From JAGVMG01 sp964461105 (GTDB lineage Bacteria; Chlamydiota; Chlamydiia; Chlamydiales; Rhabdochlamydiaceae), in assembly GCA_964461105.1 (NCBI GenBank), contig CAYWSY010000062.1:1-12321 (forward strand): 12,321 bases of DNA, written 5' to 3'. The translations under genes were made by a program, and so were the position numbers. Below are positions 6,450 through 12,321 of the stretch, one piece after another (position 1 is the stretch's first letter; the number at the start of each line of letters is the position of its first letter). Below the pieces are notes generated by a model that ran no database searches, was not told the DNA's origin, and saw only the letters and a program-made list of their open reading frames with translations.

Positions 6450-7577
6450 ATGCGCCCCCACATTTATCTTGATAACAACGCCACAACGGGCGTCGACCCT
6501 CGTGTGCTTGAAGCGATGCTCCCCGAGCTTTCTCTTTTGCCAGGTAACCCTTCGAGCATCCATTCTTTCGGAAGAGCGGCTAAACAGCACCTGCTCAAAG
6601 CAAGAGAGAGCATTGCAACATTTTTTAAGGTAAAGCCCCAAGAGGTGATCTTCACCTCTGGAGGCACCGAATCGATGAACCTGCTCGTCCATGGCATCCT
6701 CACAGGACCTCCTCACGGGCATGTGATCACCTCAGATATCGAACATTCCTGTGTCAATAAAACTTTAGAAGCCTACGCAAATCAAGGTCAGGCTGTCTCT
6801 TTTCTCCCCGCGGGGCTTTGGGGAGCCGTCCAGGTGGAGGCGATTAAGCTAGCGATTCGCCCCGATACCAGGGCGATCATCCTCTCTGCAGTAAATACGG
6901 AAACTGGCGTTAAAATCGACCTCGAAGCGATCAGCGCCCTTGCGCTTCAAGCGCACATTCCCCTGATTATCGACGGAGTCGGCTTGTTAGGAAAAGAACT
7001 CTTTACACTTCCTAAAGGTGTGACAGGAATCGGATTTTCAGCTCACAAATTTCATGGCCCCAAAGGAGCTGGATTCGCGATCGTGAGATCCTCGCTTAAA
7101 TTGCGCCCAATATTATTGGGTGGGGATCAAGAATACAACTATCGAGCCGGCACCGAAAATCTACCTGGAATTATCGGAATGGCCAAGGCAATTGACCTTC
7201 TAGGCACAGAACTTCCAGACGCCACAGAGAGGATGCAGCGTTTACGCACAAAGCTCGAAACGGAACTTATTCAACATCTCGGTCCCGTTATTGTCAGCGG
7301 CGAAGGGCCGAGAATCTGCAATACCGTTAACCTTACATTTCAACATGTCCAAGGAGAAGAACTCCTCATGCTCTTAGATCTTTCTGGAATTGCAGTTAGC
7401 CATGGATCGGCCTGTTCATCTGGCGCCCTTGAACCCTCGCGCGTGCTAACCAACATGGGAATCCCCCATCAGCTCGCACGCTCCGCTATTCGGTTCAGCC
7501 TCAGCCGTTACACAACCGAAGAAGAGATCGATCGCTGTGTGGAAGTTGTTATAGAGGCAGTTAGAAAACTTCGCTAA
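6450..7577 (+). CDS. nifS: NifS/IscS-family cysteine desulfurase
   Basis: PLP-dependent class V aminotransferase-fold enzyme that removes sulfur from cysteine as an enzyme-bound persulfide, for Fe-S cluster or thio-modification pathways; cytosolic. The 375-aa length fits. The start YLDNNATTGVDP (6-17) is typical, as are TSGGTESMN (69-77), DIEH with H99, D175 in IIDG, the PLP lysine K200 in SAHKFHGPKGAG, GGDQEYNYRAGTEN (224-237) and the catalytic C322 in SHGSACSSG, with no shortening of the loop (group I-like). One departure: the Gln that follows the PLP-binding Asp in IscS (DATQ) is Gly178 here (DGVG). No IscU-like scaffold gene is visible, so the acceptor is unknown. ATG 6450 follows the phosphatase stop by three bases with no own Shine-Dalgarno, suggesting reinitiation. 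The stop overlaps the convergent ABC-F gene by 4 nt. Confidence 0.93.
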   Translation: MRPHIYLDNNATTGVDPRVLEAMLPELSLLPGNPSSIHSFGRAAKQHLLKARESIATFFKVKPQEVIFTSGGTESMNLLVHGILTGPPHGHVITSDIEHSCVNKTLEAYANQGQAVSFLPAGLWGAVQVEAIKLAIRPDTRAIILSAVNTETGVKIDLEAISALALQAHIPLIIDGVGLLGKELFTLPKGVTGIGFSAHKFHGPKGAGFAIVRSSLKLRPILLGGDQEYNYRAGTENLPGIIGMAKAIDLLGTELPDATERMQRLRTKLETELIQHLGPVIVSGEGPRICNTVNLTFQHVQGEELLMLLDLSGIAVSHGSACSSGALEPSRVLTNMGIPHQLARSAIRFSLSRYTTEEEIDRCVEVVIEAVRKLR

Positions 7578-9355
7578 CGCGATTTCTTATCCAGATATTC
7601 CCATCTCTCAAAGAGCTCCTCATGCCTCTTTTGAGCCTCCGACATCAGACGGTAATGCTCCAGGGCAACTTGTGGATCAGCATGCACTTTCGGATCATCG
7701 AGCTTCTGTTGCAACGCTTCGATCTCATCTTCGGCAGCTACGATGCTTTTCTCCATCGACTCGAGCTCTTTTTGCTCTTTGTAGGAGAGCTTTTTAGATT
7801 TTGTTACAGGCGCCCGCGCCGCTACAGCCTCTGCCTGCTTGGTCACTGCAGATGCTTGAATTGCCCGCTCCCACTGCGCATAGTCTGCAAAGATTTGCGC
7901 CTCATTCTCAGCCCCAAGGCCCAAAATCTGATTGCAAATCTGATCCATCAAACACCTGTCGTGAGAAATCATTACAACGGCGCCCGCAAACTCCATTAAA
8001 CTAGCTTCGATCACTTCCAATGTAGGAATGTCGAGATCATTGGTCGGTTCATCTAGAAACAAAATATCTGCGGGCTCAAGCATCAGCTTAGCAATCTGGA
8101 TGCGCGCCCGCTCTCCCCCTGAAAGACACCTGACAGGAAGGTCGAGCCGATCAGGAGAAAAGAGAAAGCGTCTTGCCCAGCCATTTACATGAATTGATTT
8201 GCCCTGGTAAGTGACAAAATCGCCATTGGGACTCAACGCTTCGCGTAAAGGGAGATGTGGCGGAACCTGCTCCCTATGCTGATCGAAGTAAACCAATTGG
8301 AGATCATCGGCATACTTAATCGTCCCTGTATCTGTGGGAAGCTGTCCTGCTAACACTTTCAGTAAGGTTGTTTTACCCGTTCCATTTTTCCCCACAATCC
8401 CCAAACGAGCTCCCGGAGCGAGTTTAATATCGACTCCTTTAAACAAAAGCCGCCCGCCCAAAGATTTGGAAAGATTGGTTGCAGTTAGCAATTTACGCGT
8501 TTGCCTTTCAGAAGCGGAAAAATCCAGCTCGACTCTAGTCACCTGATTGCGTTTTTTGATCTCATTTAAATCTTCCATTAGGGCATGGGCTCGATCCACC
8601 CTCGACTTTGACTTAGTTGTGCGCGCTTTTGGTGTTGTGCGCAACCACGCAAGCTCATCGCGCATGACAGATGCCATTGCCCGCTGCTGCTGCTCTTGAG
8701 CTTCCAAAAAGGCTTGCTTATGCTCTGTAAACGCGCTCATATTCCCATCGCTCGTAAACAGCCCTTCCGGATAACAGGGATTGAGCTCAATGATCTTATT
8801 ACAGACATGCTCAAGGAAATAACGGTCATGGCTGATCACAAGATACGCAATTTTCTCTCGCATCAAGAATTTTTCTAACCACAAAATCCCTTCAAGATCT
8901 AAGTGGTTCGTTGGCTCGTCCAACAACAGCAAATCAGGCTCTTGCATTAATGCGCGCACTAAATCCAGCCGTTTTCTCCAACCGCCCGAAAGCACAGAAG
9001 CATTCACAGTCTCATCAGCAAATTGCGCTTTTCCGAGCAAAATGCGCGCTCTAGTAAGCGCTTCAAGCTCATCTTCACCGGGAACTGCAGCAAGAAGAAC
9101 ATCAAGAAGAGGCAAGGGGAGAAACTCTGGAACCTGACTGCAGTAGCCAACTCGAAGCCCCTGCTTTTTGGAGATTGACCCAGAATCCTCTTTCTCCTCA
9201 CCAACTAAAATTTTTATTAAAGTTGACTTTCCCGCCCCATTAGGGCCAATAAGTCCAACGCGATCCCCCTGGACAAGCGTGAACGAAATCGCCTTAAACA
9301 GCGTTTGAGTTCCGTAGGATTTTGAAAGAGAGTGGATACCTAGTAACACAGACAT
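7574..9355 (-). CDS. uup: ABC-F ATPase, Uup-like
   Basis: Soluble tandem ABC ATPase of the ABC-F family (no membrane domain); family members act on ribosomes, and Uup is also linked to precise excision and replication-fork metabolism. The 593-aa protein has two complete nucleotide-binding domains: Walker A GPNGAGKST (37-45), signature LSGGW (122-126), Walker B LLLLDEPTNHLD (142-153), and then Walker A GKNGTGKTT (322-330), signature LSGGE (411-415), Walker B ILFLDEPTNDLD (431-442). The switch histidines are in ISHDR (174-178 and 473-477). The inter-domain linker (about 205-285) is basic, as expected for the P-site tRNA interaction motif. A basic, charged coiled-coil tail (about 510-593, with KKLSYKEQKELE) points to Uup rather than EttA or antibiotic-resistance ABC-F types. 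Both ATP sites look intact. ATG at 9353-9355 has no obvious Shine-Dalgarno. It is transcribed against the plus-strand operon and diverges from the small exported protein. Confidence 0.92.
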   Translation of the reverse strand: MSVLLGIHSLSKSYGTQTLFKAISFTLVQGDRVGLIGPNGAGKSTLIKILVGEEKEDSGSISKKQGLRVGYCSQVPEFLPLPLLDVLLAAVPGEDELEALTRARILLGKAQFADETVNASVLSGGWRKRLDLVRALMQEPDLLLLDEPTNHLDLEGILWLEKFLMREKIAYLVISHDRYFLEHVCNKIIELNPCYPEGLFTSDGNMSAFTEHKQAFLEAQEQQQRAMASVMRDELAWLRTTPKARTTKSKSRVDRAHALMEDLNEIKKRNQVTRVELDFSASERQTRKLLTATNLSKSLGGRLLFKGVDIKLAPGARLGIVGKNGTGKTTLLKVLAGQLPTDTGTIKYADDLQLVYFDQHREQVPPHLPLREALSPNGDFVTYQGKSIHVNGWARRFLFSPDRLDLPVRCLSGGERARIQIAKLMLEPADILFLDEPTNDLDIPTLEVIEASLMEFAGAVVMISHDRCLMDQICNQILGLGAENEAQIFADYAQWERAIQASAVTKQAEAVAARAPVTKSKKLSYKEQKELESMEKSIVAAEDEIEALQQKLDDPKVHADPQVALEHYRLMSEAQKRHEELFERWEYLDKKSR

Positions 9356-9459
9356 AATGGATAGGTTAGCATCTCTTAGAAAAGATAGAAAAGAAAAAAA
9401 GAGTGTAAATTATTTTTTAAAAGCAAAAAAAAGGAATGATTCAAACATTAAAAACGCAC

Positions 9460-9488
9460 GTGACATTAACACAACAAACACAGATAAT
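9460..9488 (+). promoter_or_regulatory. Sigma70-type promoter for the 73-aa exported protein
   Basis: GTGACA at 9460-9465 (one mismatch to TTGACA) is followed after exactly 17 nt by GATAAT at 9483-9488 (one mismatch to TATAAT). Transcription would start near 9495, giving an untranslated leader of about 30 nt before the GTG start at 9527. This is the best promoter match I found in the window. The rest of the intergenic region (9356-9526) is A/T-rich and must also hold the minus-strand promoter of the ABC-F gene, which I could not place. Confidence 0.6.
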
Positions 9489-9514
9489 TCATAAATTTAC
9501 AATCCTTTAACTAC

Positions 9515-9519
9515 GGGAG
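9515..9519 (+). promoter_or_regulatory. Ribosome binding site deciding a GTG start
   Basis: GGGAG lies seven bases before GTG 9527. There is no nearby in-frame ATG to compete, and the signal peptide begins exactly at this GTG, so the site both supports the small gene as real and fixes its start. Confidence 0.6.
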
Positions 9520-9526
9520 TTTTCAC

Positions 9527-9748
9527 GTGAAAATTAATGTCAGAAATTTTATTTGCGCCTTGGGTATCATTCAACTTGGATTGTGCCTTCTGTTACAATC
9601 AAGCGTTGCGGATCTGCACTCAAAGCCGATGATCCTTAATGAAAACGACGAACCGATCGACTGGCAGCTTGGCGATGTCAAAGTAGTCACTCCCGATGGA
9701 GTCATCCGAGACGTGCCTCCTCCTCAATCAAAAAACAGTCCGAACTAA
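9527..9748 (+). CDS. Small exported protein of unknown function (73 aa)
   Basis: I do not recognise this protein. It begins at a GTG with a good ribosome binding site and an upstream promoter. Residues 1-28 form a clear Sec signal peptide: Lys2 and Arg6, a hydrophobic core (about 8-23) and a likely cleavage after SVA (25-28 SSVA, Asp29 first in the mature chain). The mature peptide would be only about 45 aa, acidic in its first half (NENDEPIDWQLGD), with a strand-like KVVTPDGVI and a Pro-rich end (PPPQ). There is no lipobox; the only cysteines (10 and 20) are inside the signal. It could be a periplasmic or secreted peptide, or a small envelope component. Its last 21 nt overlap the convergent CNNM/CBS gene. 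A homolog search restricted to Chlamydiae would show whether it is conserved. Confidence 0.65.
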   Translation: MKINVRNFICALGIIQLGLCLLLQSSVADLHSKPMILNENDEPIDWQLGDVKVVTPDGVIRDVPPPQSKNSPN

Positions 9749-10972
9749 AATTGACTTCGCCCCGAGCAAAGAGGCTTCCTCAACGGTGAGTTCAAACTGA
9801 TCGATCCGGACCGTTTCCCCCTTAGATGGAGGATGGCCCAATGCTTTGGTCATCAGCTCATCGAATGTCTCAGCGTCCTGATAAGCTAAATGCACGTTAA
9901 ACTGGCTGTTAAAATCCTCAAGCCGCATCTCTGATGGGAAAGTTCTGTCAACAACAATGTGGTACGCTCTTGGCACCATATCCCCAAAAGACATCCAATC
10001 GTCTGATCTTCCAAAAATCTCGTCAATGATCTCATCTAGGGTAAGCACCCCCGTCGCAAGGCCAGCTTCATTAAGGACAATAGCCAAACTCTCATTATTG
10101 CGTCGAAATTGCTTGAGGATCTGCAAAATTGAGGTGCTCTCTGTAATGAACCAAGGAGACCTTGCAAACTCTCTTACCCGTTTTACCTCTGGCACGCGAA
10201 GCAAGTCTCGGGGATAGGCAATTGCAACGATATTGTGTACAGAACGCTGATAAAGCGGGACAAATGCGGTATGCTTTTCATGCAGAAATTTTCGCATCTC
10301 CCCAATTGTGCTCATAGAAGGGATCATAGGAACTGCACTTAAATGGAGCATCATATCTTTTGCAGTTTGATTTTTTAGGGTAAAAATATGTTCCACAACT
10401 GTATCAAATTCCTTTTGATTGGTCTCAGAGATGATCGTCTCTTCCCGCTCCGCAATCACATTTTGAAGCTCTTCTCTGGAAAGATACACCCCCGCTGCAA
10501 CAGGGGTCCCAATTAAACGATTCAACCCACGACACAACAGATCCAAAGCCCAAATCACAGGGCGTAAGACGATCGAAAAGAAATAGAGGATCGGGATGCC
10601 TAGCATGGCGACATTCTCAGCATAACGCCTGCCTGCAAACATCGGAGAGATTTCAGCAAACACAAGTACAATAACAATCTGAGTCAAAGGTGCCCAATCG
10701 GGATTGACTCCAAGAGAATCATATAACCGCCTTGAGCATTCTGAACCGATAATCAATGCGGTATTCACCCCAATAAGCGTGGTTCCAAATAAAAGCGCTG
10801 GGTGATTGATCAAATAGCTGAGCCAAATCGCTCTACGCTGCCGCTTACTAACGTAATACTGCAATCTCACTTTATTAAAAGAGACGCAAGCCATTTCAAC
10901 CATGGCAAAGAGCCCTTGAATGCAAATGCAAAGCAGTGTCAGAAAGAGGAAGAATTGCCACTGATGGTTCAT
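9728..10972 (-). CDS. CNNM (DUF21)/CBS-domain membrane protein, divergent paralog
   Basis: Second gene of a two-gene operon: a 414-aa hemolysin-like/CorC-type protein. The N-terminal DUF21 region has hydrophobic segments at about 6-28, 60-76, 95-112 and 118-148. A cytosolic tandem CBS region follows (about 195-320, ending in ATGVLTLDEIIDEIFG), then a CorC/HlyC-type C-terminal domain (about 335-414). Family members are implicated in Mg2+/Co2+ efflux. Hallmark residues are altered: the motif GE(I/V)LPK reads AEISPM (106-111), and the first-helix SE pair reads VE (25-26). This suggests loss or change of transport function. ATG at 10970-10972 overlaps the upstream stop as ATGA, so translation is coupled to the better-conserved sister gene. 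Probably the CT257- or CT256-like member of the chlamydial pair (recalled only). The old name hemolysin should not be taken as evidence of haemolysis. Confidence 0.85.
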   Translation of the reverse strand: MNHQWQFFLFLTLLCICIQGLFAMVEMACVSFNKVRLQYYVSKRQRRAIWLSYLINHPALLFGTTLIGVNTALIIGSECSRRLYDSLGVNPDWAPLTQIVIVLVFAEISPMFAGRRYAENVAMLGIPILYFFSIVLRPVIWALDLLCRGLNRLIGTPVAAGVYLSREELQNVIAEREETIISETNQKEFDTVVEHIFTLKNQTAKDMMLHLSAVPMIPSMSTIGEMRKFLHEKHTAFVPLYQRSVHNIVAIAYPRDLLRVPEVKRVREFARSPWFITESTSILQILKQFRRNNESLAIVLNEAGLATGVLTLDEIIDEIFGRSDDWMSFGDMVPRAYHIVVDRTFPSEMRLEDFNSQFNVHLAYQDAETFDELMTKALGHPPSKGETVRIDQFELTVEEASLLGAKSILVRTVF

Positions 10973-12225
10973 TTACCCTTCTTTATTTGAGCGGGTTTCA
11001 ATCTACGGATATACACACGGCGCACTCGCTTGGGGTCAGCAGAGAGGATATGAAATAAAAAGTCATGAGATGTGAATTTCACTCCAGTCTTAGGAATATC
11101 CCCCATCTGCTCCGTGATCCATCCACCTAAAGAGACCATGTGGTTAGCGCTTGGCAAACTAACCCCAAAAATCTCCTCAAACTCTGAAATTTCTAACTTT
11201 CCACTTGCAATCATCACATCATCCCCAGATCTCGTATAGCGACTCTTTTCATCTCTCGCATCCGCAATCTCACCCACAACTGTTTCAACTAAATCTTCGA
11301 GTGCAATGAGTCCAGAGATCGACCCATATTCATCGACCACCATCGCAAGCGGCTCTTCTCGATCATACAATTGACGCAGCACAATCGGCGCTGGAATCGA
11401 TTCAGGGACAAAGAACGGTTTTTTAACCACCTTTAAGAGATCCTGTGCATCCTGAATCGCATCTCGATGTAAAAAAAACATCTGCCCAGAAATCATCCCA
11501 ATCACCTGATCTAATGACCCTCTACAGACAGGCACTCGGGAGCATTCCTGATCGACAAATAAATGGACTAACTTCGAAAGAGGTTCTTCAATATCATAGA
11601 AAATCACCTCTTCCCTCGGACGCATCAATTCCTTGACTTGAGATTCTTGTAAATGCAGATATCCCCTCACAAGCTCCGCTTCATCTTCATTTAAAATCCC
11701 TTTAGTACGCGATGTTTTAAGGGTATGCTGAAGCTCATCGATTGAGATCTCTTCATCTTTTTTCAAAAAGAAAAACATCATCCGAGAAATCGGAGTCGTT
11801 ACGGCAATGAGCAGTTTTCTGAAAGGAAGTAGCACTCGTTGCGCTATCGTTAAAATGGGAGCCACTCGATAAGAAAGGGAAACGTTATGCGCTAACCCCA
11901 CAGATTTCGGAAGGACCTCGCCTAAAACCAGAGTCAGAGCAAGGGGAACACCGACATTTAATGCCCATCCAGAAAGATCCCCAAAAATACTCGATGTGAT
12001 GTTTTGGATCATGATGTTTGTAATCACATTAATCATGATAATGGTGACAAGTAAATCCCTTGGAGAAGCGAGCAGAAGGGCAACTTGCTGCTTACGAGGA
12101 TCCTCATCAACCTTAAACGTTTTTACCTTCATTGATGAGAGAGAAAACAGAGCCACTTCTGAGGAAGATAAGAAAGCGGAGATCATTAGAAAACCGCATA
12201 GAATCAGGATCAAGGTCAAGAGCAC
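10969..12225 (-). CDS. CNNM (DUF21)/CBS-domain transporter, CorC/HlyC family
   Basis: First gene of the operon: 418 aa. DUF21/CNNM transmembrane domain about 1-150, with SSSEVALFSLS at 20-30, spans near 2-24, 56-76, 87-105 and 118-145, and the conserved LGEVLPKS at 101-108. Two CBS modules follow (about 198-330): MRPREEV at 201-207 and VVDEYGSISGLIALEDLVE at 316-334, which is the standard end of a CorC-type CBS pair. A CorC_HlyC domain closes the protein (about 345-410). Known relatives export Mg2+ or maintain divalent cation balance, with CBS modules sensing nucleotides; the inner membrane location is inferred. Translation starts at a GTG (12223-12225) supported by GAGGG six bases upstream; starting at Met14 would delete half of the first helix. 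The 3' end overlaps the second gene by 4 nt. A 29-bp tandem repeat lies 15 nt upstream. Confidence 0.88.
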   Translation of the reverse strand: MLLTLILILCGFLMISAFLSSSEVALFSLSSMKVKTFKVDEDPRKQQVALLLASPRDLLVTIIMINVITNIMIQNITSSIFGDLSGWALNVGVPLALTLVLGEVLPKSVGLAHNVSLSYRVAPILTIAQRVLLPFRKLLIAVTTPISRMMFFFLKKDEEISIDELQHTLKTSRTKGILNEDEAELVRGYLHLQESQVKELMRPREEVIFYDIEEPLSKLVHLFVDQECSRVPVCRGSLDQVIGMISGQMFFLHRDAIQDAQDLLKVVKKPFFVPESIPAPIVLRQLYDREEPLAMVVDEYGSISGLIALEDLVETVVGEIADARDEKSRYTRSGDDVMIASGKLEISEFEEIFGVSLPSANHMVSLGGWITEQMGDIPKTGVKFTSHDFLFHILSADPKRVRRVYIRRLKPAQIKKGK

Positions 12226-12231
12226 TTCACA

Positions 12232-12236
12232 CCCTC
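12232..12236 (-). promoter_or_regulatory. Ribosome binding site deciding a GTG start
   Basis: Read on the minus strand this is GAGGG, six bases before GTG (12223-12225). It supports the GTG over the later in-frame ATG (residue 14), which lies within the first membrane helix. Confidence 0.6.
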
Positions 12237-12240
12237 ACTG

Positions 12241-12300
12241 GTAGTCTGTATAAAAAGTTCTTGGTGCTAGTAGTCTGTATAAAAAGTTCTTGGTGCTAGT
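12241..12300. repeat. Perfect 29-bp tandem duplication
   Basis: The sequence repeats exactly with period 29 over 60 nt, about 2.07 copies: copy one is 12241-12269 and copy two 12270-12298, with two more matching bases. The unit contains an A/T core that reads TTTTTATACAG on the minus strand, so each copy offers a possible -10 element (TATACA) for the CNNM operon. A start from the proximal copy would give a leader of under 20 nt containing the ribosome binding site. No good -35 partner is seen at 16-18 nt from either. The repeat ends 21 nt from the window edge, so an assembly artefact is possible. Confidence 0.8.
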
Positions 12301-12321
12301 TTTCGCGTGAAAGCGCCCGCG

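Noticed and set aside
7622..8004. Plus-strand open frames opposite the ABC-F gene
   Set aside because: They are shadows of a highly conserved minus-strand coding sequence and show no motif of their own.
12241..12300. Start of a CRISPR array
   Set aside because: The two 29-bp copies abut directly with no spacer between them, and no cas gene is present.

Overview
The window looks like a chromosomal piece from a member of the phylum Chlamydiae, more likely an environmental (Parachlamydiales-type) lineage than the genus Chlamydia. The basis is gene content and pairing. A CesT-type type III secretion chaperone like Slc1 (CT043 of C. trachomatis) diverges from a glycogen debranching enzyme GlgX (CT042). 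Further on, a lipoprotein, a PP2C phosphatase (CT259/CppA-like), a NifS-like cysteine desulfurase (CT258-like) and two tandem CNNM/CBS 'hemolysin-like' proteins (CT256/CT257-like) lie close together. Locus equivalences are from memory and were not searched. The serpin and the intact desulfurase, debranching and Uup-type genes fit a host-associated bacterium with T3SS and glycogen metabolism.

Layout. At 96-602 (minus) is the slc1-like chaperone, preceded by a C-rich low-complexity edge at 1-75. A 215-nt divergent intergenic region (603-817) separates it from a plus-strand train running to 7577: glgX, a small lipoprotein, a CPBP-family intramembrane protease, a secreted serpin, a PP2C phosphatase and a cysteine desulfurase. 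From the lipoprotein to the desulfurase the genes are nearly contiguous (gaps of 1, 38, -11 and 3 nt), so they are probably one operon. The desulfurase gene runs 4 nt into the convergent ABC-F ATPase gene (uup-like, minus). A second divergent region (9356-9526) carries a good sigma70-type promoter for a 73-aa secreted protein. That gene collides by 21 nt with a minus-strand operon of two CNNM/CBS membrane proteins joined by an ATGA overlap. The operon's GTG start lies just downstream of a perfect 29-bp tandem duplication at the right edge.

How the parts may work together (inference): the plus-strand operon combines envelope functions (lipoprotein with a possible LpoB/CsgG-like fold, intramembrane protease, exported protease inhibitor) with a Ser/Thr phosphatase and sulfur transfer. 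The most unusual component is the serpin. It has an apparently inhibitory reactive-centre loop and is wedged by overlapping reading frames between genes that are otherwise typical of chlamydiae. No tRNA, rRNA, CRISPR array, transposase or convincing intrinsic terminator was seen. No gene-free stretch exceeds 300 nt.
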